From positions 1 through 64,000 of the forward strand of contig NZ_CAJHCQ010000017.1 in the NCBI RefSeq assembly GCF_904848665.1: 64,000 nucleotides of DNA. The letters are read 5' to 3'. The translations under genes were made by a program, and so were the position numbers. Origin of the DNA: Paraburkholderia hiiakae (GTDB taxonomy: Bacteria; Pseudomonadota; Gammaproteobacteria; Burkholderiales; Burkholderiaceae). Below the pieces are notes generated by a model that saw only the letters and a program-made list of their open reading frames with translations, did no database searches and had not been told where the DNA came from. This document shows positions 52,992 through 62,462 of the stretch, in pieces (positions within the stretch are counted from its first letter, which is position 1; every line of letters starts with the position of its first letter).

Positions 52992-54116
52992 ATGCTGAAA
53001 AACCTTTGGTACGTCGTGGCCGCTGGCGCGGACTTGCGCGAGCAGTTGCTGCCGGTCACGCTGCTCGGCCACCGCTTCGTCGCCTTTCGCGATGCTCAGC
53101 GCCGCGCGCAACTGCTGTCCGATATCTGCGTGCATCGCGGCGCATCGCTGGCGGCCGGGCGCCGTGTGAACGGCGAGGTCCAGTGCCCGTACCACGGCTG
53201 GCGCTATGGCGGTGACGGCGTTTGCACCCACATTCCCGCGCAGCCACAGGCGCGCATTCCGGCGCGAGCGCGCGTGGACAGCTATCCCGTGGTGGAGCGT
53301 CACGGCTGGATCTGGGCGTTCGTGGGCGACCTGCCCGAAGCCGAGCGGCCGCCGCTGCCCGATCTCGGCTGGGCCGACGACCCGGCCGTGCGCGTCGTGT
53401 ACGGCACCTACGAGTGGGAGGCGAACTGGGAACGCGTGATCGAGAACGGACTCGATTTCGCGCACGCGCCGTTCGTGCACGGCAGTTCGTTCGGCGCGCC
53501 CGAGCGCCCCGAAATCGACGCGGTCAACGTAAGCGCCAACGCCTGGAGCGGCCACGCGCGGCTCGTGATGCGGCGGCCCGTGCGCCGGGGCTGGCTGCGC
53601 CGCACGCCCACGGGCGAATATGTCGACGTAGTCACGCAAACGGGCTTTCACCTGAGCGGCCCGTGCGCGACGCTCGAACTGACGCTGGCCAATGGGTGGC
53701 GCATCCATATCGCGTCGGCGCATGTGCCGGTGGACGAGGGGCGCACGCAGACGTTCTGGATGATGGGCCGCAGCTTTCTGCGCAATGCGCTGTTCGACGG
53801 CCGTTTTCGCGCGCGCAATCTCCGCATTTTCGAGGAAGACCACGCCGTGCTCCGGCGCATTCGGCCGGTTCGCGTGCCCGAGAGTTGGCAGAACGAAGTG
53901 TCGGTGAAGTCAGATGCCTTGCAGATCGCGTTCAGACAACGCGTGCGGGCGCTGGCGGAGAGCGGCTCGCGCGTGCCGGAGGCGTCGCAGGCGAGCCACG
54001 TGGCCACGGTGATCGCTTGCCCGATGCGGCGCACGGTGAACGCTTGGGCGTTGGAGGCCACTGGCACTGCCGAGGCGCCCGAAGTGGCCGCGAACGCCGG
54101 GACGTCGCCGCGCTGA
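52992..54116 (+). CDS. Rieske aromatic-ring oxygenase (vanillate O-demethylase VanA-like)
   Basis: This 374-residue oxygenase has the Rieske [2Fe-2S] ligands Cys46, His48, Cys65 and His68, and the mononuclear iron site as Asp155, His158 and His163 in ENGLDFAHAPFVHG. Size and order match VanA-type single-component oxygenases that demethylate or hydroxylate aromatic acids, with electrons from a separate reductase. No reductase gene is adjacent, so the partner is encoded elsewhere. The ATG at the conserved MLKNLWYV start was chosen. Confidence 0.9.
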   Translation: MLKNLWYVVAAGADLREQLLPVTLLGHRFVAFRDAQRRAQLLSDICVHRGASLAAGRRVNGEVQCPYHGWRYGGDGVCTHIPAQPQARIPARARVDSYPVVERHGWIWAFVGDLPEAERPPLPDLGWADDPAVRVVYGTYEWEANWERVIENGLDFAHAPFVHGSSFGAPERPEIDAVNVSANAWSGHARLVMRRPVRRGWLRRTPTGEYVDVVTQTGFHLSGPCATLELTLANGWRIHIASAHVPVDEGRTQTFWMMGRSFLRNALFDGRFRARNLRIFEEDHAVLRRIRPVRVPESWQNEVSVKSDALQIAFRQRVRALAESGSRVPEASQASHVATVIACPMRRTVNAWALEATGTAEAPEVAANAGTSPR

Positions 54117-54144
54117 TCGCCGACGTGCCCTCGACGCGATTTGC

Positions 54145-54175
54145 GGCTCCGAACGCCTGACTGCCGTTCGGAGCC
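54145..54175. terminator. Hairpin between convergent oxygenase and PRC-barrel genes
   Basis: GGCTCCGAACG and CGTTCGGAGCC form a perfect 11-pair stem with a 9-base loop. It lies between two convergent genes and could end transcription in both directions. No T-run is present on either side. Confidence 0.6.
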
Positions 54176-54197
54176 CGGTGCCAGACGCTTAAGAAGC

Positions 54198-54656
54198 TCA
54201 ATGGCGCGGCGTCACCGGCTCGACCGCTGCCCAGTACGGCTCGGCGCCGTAATAGGCGTGCAACGTGCTGCCCCAGTGCGCGTCGGCCATGGAGGGCCAG
54301 CTGTCCCGGTCGAAGCCCGGCGCTTCCTTCACGCGCTCGGACGACACGTTGAGCAGGAAGCACTTGCGGCTCGTGTCGAGCATGAGCGCGCCCCAGGGGA
54401 TCGCGAGCAGCTTGTCGCCAATGCCGAGAAATCCGCCGCTCGACATCACCACGTAGGCCACGCGGCCGCTCTGTACGTCGAGCATGATTTCCTTGATCTT
54501 GCCGACTTCCTGGCCGTCCGAACTCAGCACGCGGTCGCTATCGAGCGTGCTCGCGGCCATCACGTCGGGGCCCGGCCCCGCGGCGCTGACACGGCCTTTG
54601 CCGACGATGCGCGCGCCATTGCGGGTCGGCATGGGCGGAGGAATGAAGGTGGGCAT
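54198..54656 (-). CDS. PRC-barrel domain protein
   Basis: This 152-residue protein contains a PRC-barrel domain at residues of about 35-105 (SSDGQEVGKIKEIMLDVQSG and YVVMSSGGFLGIGDKLLAIPW). A Pro-rich head and a C-terminal extension ending in several Trp/Tyr residues flank it. PRC-barrel proteins bind RNA or other proteins, and many are stress-associated in Burkholderiales. It follows motB by 154 bases on the same strand but probably has its own promoter. Confidence 0.82.
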   Translation of the reverse strand: MPTFIPPPMPTRNGARIVGKGRVSAAGPGPDVMAASTLDSDRVLSSDGQEVGKIKEIMLDVQSGRVAYVVMSSGGFLGIGDKLLAIPWGALMLDTSRKCFLLNVSSERVKEAPGFDRDSWPSMADAHWGSTLHAYYGAEPYWAAVEPVTPRH

Positions 54657-54810
54657 GATGGTCTCCATATACGAGGGGAACAACATTGAGTCCGGCCAGA
54701 CTCCCGACGATTCCCGTGTCAGGCGGCAGGCGATGCCGCGGCGGTTCTGGCCGTCTGCCAGGAGACACAGCAAGCAGCGTACCGCGCCGTGGCAGCCCGC
54801 TTCAAAAGCC

Positions 54811-55749
54811 TCATGAGGCGGGCGAGGCGGCCTTTTGCGGCGGGTCGACGTCGTAGCGTTTCGCCTGCTCGAAGAACGCGCGCTCGGCGGCCTTGTTCAT
54901 CACCAGAATGCTGATGCGGCGATTCAGCGGGCTGTCCGCCGTGTCGTGATCGAGCGGCAGCACGTCGGCGAGACCGCGCACCTGGAGCAATTTCTCCTCG
55001 CTCAGATGGCCGGCCACCAGCGCGCGGCGCGCGGCGTTGGCGCGCTCGCTCGAAAGCTCCCAGTTCGAATAGCCAGCCAGGCCCCCCGAGTAGGGCACCG
55101 AGTCCGTGTGCCCCGCGATCGACACGCCGCTGTCCACGTCGTTGAGCGCGCTGCCGATCTGCACGAGGATCTCGTACGCGTAGTCTTCGAGCTTCGCGCT
55201 GCCGGTTGCGAACATGGGGCGCTTGAGCGAGTCGACCAGCTCGATGCGCAGGCCTTCGTCGGTGATCGACATGCGGATCTGGTCGCGGTACGCGCGCAAT
55301 TCAGGCTTGCGTTCGATGAGCGCCGAGAGTTTTTCCTTAAGCTGCGAAAGACGCGACTTGTCGACCGCTTCCACGGGCACGGCGTGCGAGAGCGTGGGCT
55401 GCGCGTTCGAACCGCCCACGGCGGGCGTCTTGCTGGAGAGGTCGCGGCCACCGCCTTGCACCACGCTCGGGTTGGGATTCGCGGCGTTGGGTTTGCTGCC
55501 GAGCATGGCCGAGAGCGGCGTGTTGAAGTACTTCTCGATGCCGTCGCGGTCGTACTGCGACGTCGAGCCGAGCAGCCACATCAAGAGGAAAAACGCCATC
55601 ATCGCGGTCACGAAGTCGGCATAAGCGATCTTCCATGCCCCGCCGTGGTGACCCTCGTGACCGCCTTTTTTTACGCGGCGCACCACGACCGTGGTCTTGC
55701 TGCCCTCGGTGTCGCGCGCGGCGCGCGAGCCTGGAGTTCGTTCGGCCAT
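54811..55749 (-). CDS. motB: Flagellar motor stator protein MotB
   Basis: This 312-residue protein has a single transmembrane helix with the proton-binding Asp45 (YADFVTAMMAFFLLMWLL). A plug/linker follows, then a C-terminal OmpA-like peptidoglycan-binding domain with NWELSSERANAAR. It anchors the stator to the cell wall. It starts 10 bases after motA, so the pair forms an operon in the usual order. Confidence 0.95.
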   Translation of the reverse strand: MAERTPGSRAARDTEGSKTTVVVRRVKKGGHEGHHGGAWKIAYADFVTAMMAFFLLMWLLGSTSQYDRDGIEKYFNTPLSAMLGSKPNAANPNPSVVQGGGRDLSSKTPAVGGSNAQPTLSHAVPVEAVDKSRLSQLKEKLSALIERKPELRAYRDQIRMSITDEGLRIELVDSLKRPMFATGSAKLEDYAYEILVQIGSALNDVDSGVSIAGHTDSVPYSGGLAGYSNWELSSERANAARRALVAGHLSEEKLLQVRGLADVLPLDHDTADSPLNRRISILVMNKAAERAFFEQAKRYDVDPPQKAASPAS

Positions 55750-55759
55750 GTCGGGACTC

Positions 55760-56629
55760 CTAAGCGGCCTTCGGCGTCTTGGTGGCGCGGACCGCTTCGT
55801 CGAGTTCCTGGAAGCTCGGGCGGTCGGACGTGAACAGCACCTTGCGGCCGAACTCCACCGCCACGGGCGGCGCATACCCGGCCAGCGAGGCAAGCAGCAC
55901 GGCCTTCACGCACTGGAACGGCTTGCTGGCGGCGCGGCCCTTGGCGTTGAGCAGGTCGGCAATCGGCCCGACGAAGCCATAGGCGAGCAGAATGCCGAGG
56001 AACGTGCCCACGAGCGCACCCGCGATCATCTCGCCGAGCACGGCAGGCGGCTTGCCCACCGAGCCCATGGTGTGCACCACGCCCATCACGGCCGCCACGA
56101 TGCCGAAGGCGGGCAGGCCGTCGGCCATCTTCTGGATGGCGTTGGGCGCAATCGACACTTCGGAGTGGTGCGTGTCGAGTTCTTCGTCCATGAGGTCCTG
56201 CATTTCCATGGGGTTCACATTGCCGTTCGACATCATGCGCAGATAGTCGACGATAAAGTCGAGCAGATGATGGTCGGACAGCACGCGCGCGTATTTCTGG
56301 AAAATCGGGCTGTTCTCGGGCGACTCGATGTCGGCTTCGAGCGCCATCATGCCTTCCTTGCGTGCCTTTTGCAGCAGCTCGTAGAGAAGGGCGATCAGCT
56401 CCAGGTATTGCGCCTTCGTGTAGCCGCCGCCCTTGAAGCAGGTGGGCAGCGCCTTGAGCGTTTTGCCGAGCGTGGCCGTGGGGTTGCTCACCACGAACGC
56501 GCCCAGCGCCGCGCCGAAAATACACAGGAGTTCGAACGGTTGAACGAGCGCGGGCAGATGTCCCCCCACGCCCACGAAGCTCCCGATCACCGATCCGAGC
56601 ACGACGATCCAGCCAATTGCTACAAACAT
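55760..56629 (-). CDS. motA: Flagellar motor stator protein MotA
   Basis: This 289-residue protein has four transmembrane helices and a large cytoplasmic loop between helices 2 and 3. Conserved blocks include NPTATLGKTLKALP and DGLPAFGIVAAVMGVVHTMG. With MotB it forms the proton channel that drives the rotor. No flhDC or che genes lie in the window on this side, and the upstream gene is a c-di-GMP enzyme, a context that suggests control of motility by the second messenger. Confidence 0.95.
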   Translation of the reverse strand: MFVAIGWIVVLGSVIGSFVGVGGHLPALVQPFELLCIFGAALGAFVVSNPTATLGKTLKALPTCFKGGGYTKAQYLELIALLYELLQKARKEGMMALEADIESPENSPIFQKYARVLSDHHLLDFIVDYLRMMSNGNVNPMEMQDLMDEELDTHHSEVSIAPNAIQKMADGLPAFGIVAAVMGVVHTMGSVGKPPAVLGEMIAGALVGTFLGILLAYGFVGPIADLLNAKGRAASKPFQCVKAVLLASLAGYAPPVAVEFGRKVLFTSDRPSFQELDEAVRATKTPKAA

Positions 56630-56672
56630 GATGTCTACCTTTTTGTTCTCAAAGTAATGCCAGTCAATCTAT

Positions 56673-58625
56673 TCAGGCCGGCTCGACGAGACGCTTCAGA
56701 CGCGCCTCGTTCGCCGCACGATCCACGTTCAGCAAGGCGTCGATTTCACGCGCCGCCATCGCTTTGCCGAAGAAATAGCCCTGCGCGTAGTCACAGCCCT
56801 TGGCCGCCAGCGTGCGCGCGAGCTCCGCGGTCTCCACGCCCTCGGCCACCGTGCTCATGCCGAGGTTCGTGGAGAGCGCAATGATCGCGTCGACAATCTT
56901 GGCGCTCTCGTTGCACGAAGTCATGGAGAGCACGAAGGAGCGGTCGATCTTCAGCTTGTCCACCTTCAGTTCGCGCAGATGCTGCAGGCTCGAATAGCCG
57001 GTGCCGAAGTCGTCGAGCGACATGCGCAGCCCCGCGTTGCGGAAGTCCGCGAGCACGGCGCGCGCCGCGTCGAAGTCGGACATGAGCGCCGATTCGGTGA
57101 TCTCGATCTCCATGCGCTCGGGCGGCATGCCCTCGTCGGCGAGGATCGTGAGAAGCAGCGCCGCGAGTTGCGTGTCCTTGAACTGCGCGGGCGAGAGATT
57201 GAGCGCGAGGTGGTAGCGCGCGGGCCAGCTCAGCGCGTCGCGGCACGCGCGCCGCAATATCGAAGCGGTGAACACGGGCGAAATGCCCATCTGCTCGATG
57301 AGCGGCACGAACACCTCGGGCGAGATCCAGCCGCGCTGCTCGTGGTGCCAGCGCGCGAGAATCTCGAAGCCCGTGGTCTGGCCGTCGGCGAGGCGCACGA
57401 GCGGCTGGTAGAACGGGCGGATCTCGCCGCCGGCGAGCGCGCGTCGCAGGTCCGATTCGAGCGAGGCCTGCAGGCGCAGTTCGTCGTCCATCTTCTGCTC
57501 GAAGAAGCGGTAGGTGCCCTTGCCTTCGCACTTGGCGCGATACATGGCGATGTCGGCGGCGCGCAGAAGCGCGTCGGGGTCGCCGCCGTCGCGCGGGCAG
57601 CACGCGATGCCAATGCTCGCGTCCACGTTGATACGCAGCTTGCCGATGTCGATGGGCGCGCGCGTGGCGGCCAGCAGGCGCTGCGCGAGCTCGCTCGCGG
57701 CCTCGATGTGGTCATCGCGATGCACGCGGGCGAGCACGGCGAACTCGTCGCCGCCCAGACGCGCGACCGTGTCGCCGTCGCGCACCACGCGGCGCAGGCG
57801 TGCCGCGATCTCGCACAGCACCGTGTCGCCCGCGGCGTGGCCGTGAAAGTCATTCACAGGCTTGAAGCGGTCGAGGTCGATCACGAACACGAGGTAATCG
57901 GGCGAGCGACGCTGCGTGCGCGCCAGCGCCGCGCTCATTTCCGCCGCGAGCAGACGCCGGTTGGGCAGGCCCGTGAGCGGATCGTGACGCGCGAGCGCCT
58001 GGGCGTGTGCCTCGGCGGCGCGCGTGGCTTCGTGGGCGATATGCAGTTCGCGAGACTTTTCGCACAACGTATCGAAGGCATGCGCCATCGCGCCGATCTC
58101 GTCGGTGCGGTTCATGTCGGGCAATGCGCGCATGTCTTCGCCGTGCGCGAGGCGCACGAGCGAATCGGTCAAGGTATGGAGCGGGCGCAGCAGCGTGCGT
58201 TCGAGGTAGTGCAGCAGCACGAGGCCAAAGGCTAGCGTGGCGAGCGCGATCGCAGAGGCCGCTTCGAGCGTGTGATGCACGCGCAGAATGCCACGCTGGA
58301 CCTGACTGTGCAGTCTCTCGACGGCAAGCTCACGAGGCGAAGCGGAGACGGCCTGCGTAGGCGGCGCTTCGGCTTCCCGTGCGGCGCTTTCGTCGTGCCA
58401 GGTCGTGTCCACGCGTTCGAAGGCGTGGCCAAACGCGATCAGCTGGCTTGCAAGCAGCGTGGTTTGCGTGGCGAACAAGGCAAAAAACAGTCCAATGAAG
58501 AGCTTCGTGCGCGCGCGGATAGAGGCGCGCAGCGTAGCGCGCGCACGGACCATCCAGGGAAGCGCCGCCGCGGGTTCCAGGGCAGCGGTGGGATCGGGCA
58601 GGGCCGCCGCGGTTTCCTGACTCAT
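56673..58625 (-). CDS. Membrane GGDEF-EAL c-di-GMP enzyme
   Basis: This 650-residue protein has transmembrane helices at about 41-63 and 121-140, a HAMP-like linker, a GGDEF domain with intact GGDEF at 291-295 and an inhibitory RxxD site at 282-285, and an EAL domain. In the EAL domain the signature is Glu-Ile-Leu at 421-423, keeping the metal Glu. DDFGTGYSS, KIDRSFV and AEGVET are present, so phosphodiesterase activity is likely. Both synthesis and breakdown of c-di-GMP are possible. It lies just upstream of motAB on the same strand. Confidence 0.93.
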   Translation of the reverse strand: MSQETAAALPDPTAALEPAAALPWMVRARATLRASIRARTKLFIGLFFALFATQTTLLASQLIAFGHAFERVDTTWHDESAAREAEAPPTQAVSASPRELAVERLHSQVQRGILRVHHTLEAASAIALATLAFGLVLLHYLERTLLRPLHTLTDSLVRLAHGEDMRALPDMNRTDEIGAMAHAFDTLCEKSRELHIAHEATRAAEAHAQALARHDPLTGLPNRRLLAAEMSAALARTQRRSPDYLVFVIDLDRFKPVNDFHGHAAGDTVLCEIAARLRRVVRDGDTVARLGGDEFAVLARVHRDDHIEAASELAQRLLAATRAPIDIGKLRINVDASIGIACCPRDGGDPDALLRAADIAMYRAKCEGKGTYRFFEQKMDDELRLQASLESDLRRALAGGEIRPFYQPLVRLADGQTTGFEILARWHHEQRGWISPEVFVPLIEQMGISPVFTASILRRACRDALSWPARYHLALNLSPAQFKDTQLAALLLTILADEGMPPERMEIEITESALMSDFDAARAVLADFRNAGLRMSLDDFGTGYSSLQHLRELKVDKLKIDRSFVLSMTSCNESAKIVDAIIALSTNLGMSTVAEGVETAELARTLAAKGCDYAQGYFFGKAMAAREIDALLNVDRAANEARLKRLVEPA

Positions 58626-58645
58626 GTCTCGATGTCCGTGTGGCG

Positions 58646-58858
58646 TTAGATTCTGCGCGTGCGCGCTTGCGCCGCGAGGCGGCGCACGGCGTAGTGACGC
58701 GACGTGCCGGTTTGCGTATGAGCGCGGCGCGAAGGTGCGCGACGCGCACGGGGCGACGCGCTCATGCGCGTGCCGGCGCCGCGGCCAGCGGCAATACGCG
58801 CCGCGGTGGCGATGCCAGTGGTCTGTTTCAGTCGCAGTGTTTGCGCGAGGGTTCTCAT
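58646..58858 (-). CDS. Possible 70-residue very basic protein
   Basis: A short minus-strand frame encodes an Arg/Ala/Thr-rich peptide (MRTLAQTLRLKQTTG, then many Arg). No ribosome site is visible and composition resembles antisense shadows. No family is recognised. It lies 20 bases upstream of the GGDEF-EAL gene, so it may simply be leader sequence. Confidence 0.22.
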   Translation of the reverse strand: MRTLAQTLRLKQTTGIATAARIAAGRGAGTRMSASPRARRAPSRRAHTQTGTSRHYAVRRLAAQARTRRI

Positions 58859-59312
58859 GGTGACACCGGAAGGGTGGGGCTTTGCCCTTTTTACGGCGGT
58901 GAAAAAGCGTTGCTGAAGTCGCCAGACATGTTTTTTTTGAGGGCTTGATCGATTTCGCAACACGGTAACCAACCGGTTAAAAATGGCATGTAATTCGGAT
59001 ATCGAATCAATTCGGGCGTGATGATATTCCGGTGGAGAGATGCGCAACGCCCGTCGGCCGAACCGCGTGGGCACCACGGGCAGGAAAGTGGTGGGGGACG
59101 ATGATTGCGCAACCACGCGTATACCGAACGTTCGTGCGCTTAACTTGGGGTTCCTGCATAAGGGAAATGCCTGGCGCGGAAGGCTTGCGCCACGTGCGTG
59201 CTTTGGGCATTCGCGCGCTTCAGTTTTTGCTTGATCCGGCCGTAAACCCTGGTAAGGCGCGCCGGTGCGGAAAGCGCCAGGCAACCTTATCCGCCCTGCC
59301 GGGCCCCCCACG
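58859..59312. other. Long intergenic region upstream of the GAF-PAS-GGDEF gene
   Basis: Nearly 450 bases without a recognisable gene. It contains GGGC-TTT-GCCC followed by TTTTT at about 58876, a weak terminator-like hairpin on the plus strand, and an AT-richer block around 58960-59030 that could hold promoters. I looked for a c-di-GMP riboswitch here because both neighbours make that messenger and did not see the conserved core. Confidence 0.4.
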
Positions 59313-61226
59313 ATGATCACTGCTCCGCTTCCTCTGGACGAGGACGTTCGCCTTCGGGCACTGCGGCAACTCGACATACTCGACACTGATCCCGAAGAGG
59401 CGTTCGACCGCATCTCGCGGCTCGCCGCCTTCGCTTTCGACATGCCGATCGTGCTGATCTCGCTCGTGGACGAAGACCGCCAGTGGTTCAAGTCGCACCA
59501 CGGGCTGGCCGCGTGCGAAACGCCGCGCAGCGTGTCGTTCTGTGCGCACGCCGTGCTGAGCAAACGCATGCTCGTGGTGGAAGACGCGCTGGACGACGAG
59601 CGCTTTCTGGACAATCCGCTCGTCACGGGCGCGCCGAACATTCGCTTCTATGCGGGCTCGCCGCTGCGCCTCGCCGACGGCCAGGTGGTCGGCACGCTTT
59701 GCCTCATCGACGCAAAGCCGCGCACGTTCGACGCAGCGCAGGGCGCGATGCTCGCGGACTTCGCGCACCTCGTCGAACGCGAACTGGAGTTACGCCGGCA
59801 GCTGAACCGCTCGCGCGCGGCGCACGAGCGCGACCGCCGCTCGCTCGCCATCAGCGAGGCGCGCTTTCGGACCGTGTTCCAGCAAACGCCGATCGGCAAG
59901 GCCGTGGTCGATCTCGACGGCCGCTTTCTCGACGTGAACCAGAAGTTCTCCGCCATCATCGGCTATGAGGAGAGCGAACTGCGCCGGCGCACGTTCGCTT
60001 CGGTCACGCATCCGGCCGATATCGCTGCCGATCTCGCGCAAGTGGCCGAACTGCTCGCAGGCCGCCAGGCCACGTATGCGATGGAAAAGCGCTATCTGCG
60101 GCCCGATGGCCAGGCCGTGTGGGTCAATCTCGCGGTGTCGCTCGTGCGCGACGTGTCGGGCGCGCCGCTGCATTTCATCGCTGCGGTGCAAGACATCACA
60201 AGCCGCAAGAAGAGCGAAGAGGCGCTGCGCAACTATCACGTCGAACTCGAAGCGCGCGTGCGTGAGCGCACGGCGGAGCTGCGGCGCAGCCGCGATGCGC
60301 TGCAGACCATCACCGACAACGTGCCGGCGCTGATCGCCGTGGTCGATCGCGATCTTTGCTATCAGTTCAACAACGAGACGTTCAAGCGCGTGTTCGGCGC
60401 GGAGCCGGCGGCGCTGCGCGGGCGCAGCCTGGGCGAAACGCTGCGCCCGGAAGTGTTCCAGCAGTTGCAGCCGCTCTTTGCGCGCGCGCTGGCCGGAGAA
60501 CGCGTGACCTGCGACGAGGTGCGTTACCGGGCCGACGCCGATCGCGTATGGTCGGCGACCTACATTCCGGCCAAGCGCGAGGGCAAGGTGACAGGCTTCT
60601 ACGTCATGGCGCACGACGTGACCGAGCAGCGCCGAACCGAGCAACGCCTGCGCGAGGGCGCGCTGATCGACCCGCTCACGGGCCTCGCGAACCGGCGCGC
60701 GCTGCACGAGGCGCTGTGCGAACTGCGCGCGAGCGGCGAGCCGCTCGCGCTGTTCTTCATGGACATGGACGGATTCAAGTCCATCAACGACCGCTTTGGC
60801 CACGACGTGGGCGACGCTTTACTCAAGGAGGTCGCGCGCAGGCTCGTCGCCACCGTGCGCGCGGGCGACGTGGTGTGCCGCCTGGGCGGCGACGAATTCG
60901 TAGTAGCGAGCCGCGGCGTGAGCGACGCGCGCACCGGCGAGCGCATCGCGGCGGCCATTTGCCGCGAGGTGTCGAAGGCCTTCGTCGTTGCGGGACGCGT
61001 GATCGAGACGAGCGCGAGTGTGGGTGTCGTGCTGACCGGCGCCGCGGGTGCTGCGGGTGTTGTGGACGCAACCCATGCGGTGCTCTCGGCCGAGGTCGAG
61101 AACAAGGCGTGCGCCGACGATCCGCTTTGTCTTGCCGATGCAGCCATGTATGAAGCCAAGCGCGCGGGGCGCAATACCTGGCGTTTGGCGCCGAACCCCG
61201 AGGTGATGGCGGCATTGGATGCCTGA
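59313..61226 (+). CDS. GAF-PAS-PAS-GGDEF diguanylate cyclase
   Basis: This 637-residue soluble protein has an N-terminal GAF domain (about 20-165), a PAS domain with PAC (about 185-305), a short coiled coil, a second PAS (about 335-455) and a GGDEF domain with intact GGDEF at 525-529. RAGD five residues before it is a complete inhibitory RxxD site. An unusual insert rich in Ala and Gly follows the GGDEF motif by about 50 residues. It should synthesise c-di-GMP in response to an internal or redox-type signal. The ATG at the GAF start was chosen without a strong ribosome site. Confidence 0.9.
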   Translation: MITAPLPLDEDVRLRALRQLDILDTDPEEAFDRISRLAAFAFDMPIVLISLVDEDRQWFKSHHGLAACETPRSVSFCAHAVLSKRMLVVEDALDDERFLDNPLVTGAPNIRFYAGSPLRLADGQVVGTLCLIDAKPRTFDAAQGAMLADFAHLVERELELRRQLNRSRAAHERDRRSLAISEARFRTVFQQTPIGKAVVDLDGRFLDVNQKFSAIIGYEESELRRRTFASVTHPADIAADLAQVAELLAGRQATYAMEKRYLRPDGQAVWVNLAVSLVRDVSGAPLHFIAAVQDITSRKKSEEALRNYHVELEARVRERTAELRRSRDALQTITDNVPALIAVVDRDLCYQFNNETFKRVFGAEPAALRGRSLGETLRPEVFQQLQPLFARALAGERVTCDEVRYRADADRVWSATYIPAKREGKVTGFYVMAHDVTEQRRTEQRLREGALIDPLTGLANRRALHEALCELRASGEPLALFFMDMDGFKSINDRFGHDVGDALLKEVARRLVATVRAGDVVCRLGGDEFVVASRGVSDARTGERIAAAICREVSKAFVVAGRVIETSASVGVVLTGAAGAAGVVDATHAVLSAEVENKACADDPLCLADAAMYEAKRAGRNTWRLAPNPEVMAALDA

Positions 61227-61260
61227 CGTAGCGCACTTCGTTTTCATCTGACTGCTTCGA

Positions 61261-61287
61261 TTGCCGCTGGCGCCAGGCTGGCGGCAA
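61261..61287 (+). terminator. Hairpin after the diguanylate cyclase gene
   Basis: TTGCCGC and GCGGCAA pair perfectly around a 13-base loop that contains the palindrome TGGCGCCA. It lies 34 bases after the stop. No T-run follows. The remaining gap to the RpiR gene holds only the operator at 61453. Confidence 0.4.
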
Positions 61288-61452
61288 GTGCGGCTCCCCC
61301 TCGCGCCGGCGCGACCTGTCTTTCCGGCTTCTGCCGGGTTCTCCTTCCAAAATCGTGCAACGTGTTCGAGGCGCGCAAGTTCGCGCCTCGTTGCGCCCGA
61401 TCAAGCTAATTTCCCCTTGCTATTGCTCGAATAGGGTAAACCCCGGGCGCGA

Positions 61453-61468
61453 TGAAAATTCATTTTCA
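61453..61468. promoter_or_regulatory. RpiR-type operator upstream of the RpiR-iaaA-gsi operon
   Basis: TGAAAAT-TC-ATTTTCA is a perfect 7-bp inverted repeat, 58 bp before the RpiR start codon. TGAAA/TTTCA arms are common in RpiR-family operators. A partial repeat, GTAATTTCATTTAC, follows about 15 bp further on. Autoregulation by the adjacent gene product is inferred. Confidence 0.65.
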
Positions 61469-61526
61469 CTAAGATCCGTTCATGTAATTTCATTTACGGA
61501 CTCGCCGTCCCCACTCCGGCCCACGT

Positions 61527-62462
61527 ATGCCAACCCGACCGTCAACTCCCGACACGCCCGAAGCCGAGATCGTCGCGCGCATCACCGCCGCGATGCCCGT
61601 TCTCACGCCGGGCCACCGGCGCATGGCCGAGTACGTGCTCGCGAACCTGTTCCACGCCGCGACCATGCGTATCGACGAACTGGCGGGCGCGGTGGGGGCG
61701 TCGGTCGCGACGGCCAACCGCTTTGCGCGCTCGCTCGGGTTCGACGGCTATCCGCAGTTTCGCGAGGCGCTCGTGCGCGGCTTCGAGGCCACGCTCGCGC
61801 CGGTCGAGCGGCTGCGCAGCGCGCAGGAATCGCCCACCAGCGGCGCCGAGCTATTCGGCGCCTCGCTGGAGCAGGCCGAGTCGAACCTGCGCTTGTCGCG
61901 CCAGTCGATCGACAGCGAAGCGGCCGCAGCCGCCGTGGACGCGATTCTCTCGGCGCGCCGCGTGTACATCATCGGCTCGGGCACGAGCGCGTTTCTCGCC
62001 GGGATCATGGAGAACGCGCTGCTGCCTTATCTGGACAACGTGCAGGCGCTCTCCACGGTCGGCGGTCCCACGCATTCCGCGCGCAGGCTGCTCGGCGCGA
62101 ACAAGGACGATCTGGTGATCGGCATCGCGTTTCCGCGCTACGTGGACGACACGATCAAGCTCTCGCGCCACGCCGCGAAGCTGGGCGCGCGCGTCCTCGC
62201 GCTCACCGACAGCATCGACTCGCCGCTCGCGCGCTTTGCCGATCTCATGCTGCTGATCCGCTCCGAGCGGCGCCTCGCGGCGAACTCGGAAGCCGCGGTG
62301 CTGGCCGTCATCGAAGCGCTTTGCGACGCCGTGGCGTTGCGCGCGAAGGATTCCGTCGTCGCCGCGGCGGCCATCACCGAATCGGTGCTGCCGTGGCTCA
62401 CCTCGGCGCAGGCGCATGCCGCGCCTTCCGCCCCGTCTTCCCCAACGAAAAAGAAGTCATGA
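61527..62462 (+). CDS. RpiR-family transcriptional regulator
   Basis: This 311-residue protein has the RpiR N-terminal helix-turn-helix (residues about 10-85; MRIDELAGAVGASVATANRFARSLGF in parts) and a C-terminal SIS domain (about 125-255; VYIIGSGTSAFLAG) that binds phosphosugars. It overlaps iaaA by an ATGA, so it is cotranscribed with the isoaspartyl peptidase and peptide importer. A muropeptide-derived amino sugar phosphate such as MurNAc-6-P is a possible ligand, because the downstream genes recycle peptides. Confidence 0.9.
   Translation: MPTRPSTPDTPEAEIVARITAAMPVLTPGHRRMAEYVLANLFHAATMRIDELAGAVGASVATANRFARSLGFDGYPQFREALVRGFEATLAPVERLRSAQESPTSGAELFGASLEQAESNLRLSRQSIDSEAAAAAVDAILSARRVYIIGSGTSAFLAGIMENALLPYLDNVQALSTVGGPTHSARRLLGANKDDLVIGIAFPRYVDDTIKLSRHAAKLGARVLALTDSIDSPLARFADLMLLIRSERRLAANSEAAVLAVIEALCDAVALRAKDSVVAAAAITESVLPWLTSAQAHAAPSAPSSPTKKKS

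Noticed and set aside
59220..59312. Possible c-di-GMP riboswitch upstream of the GAF-PAS-GGDEF gene
   Set aside because: The conserved GEMM core and paired stems are not recognisable; only scattered GC-rich pairs are seen.
58646..59641. A 331-residue minus-strand frame between the c-di-GMP genes
   Set aside because: It overlaps the conserved GAF domain of the plus-strand gene and has Ser/Arg-rich shadow composition.
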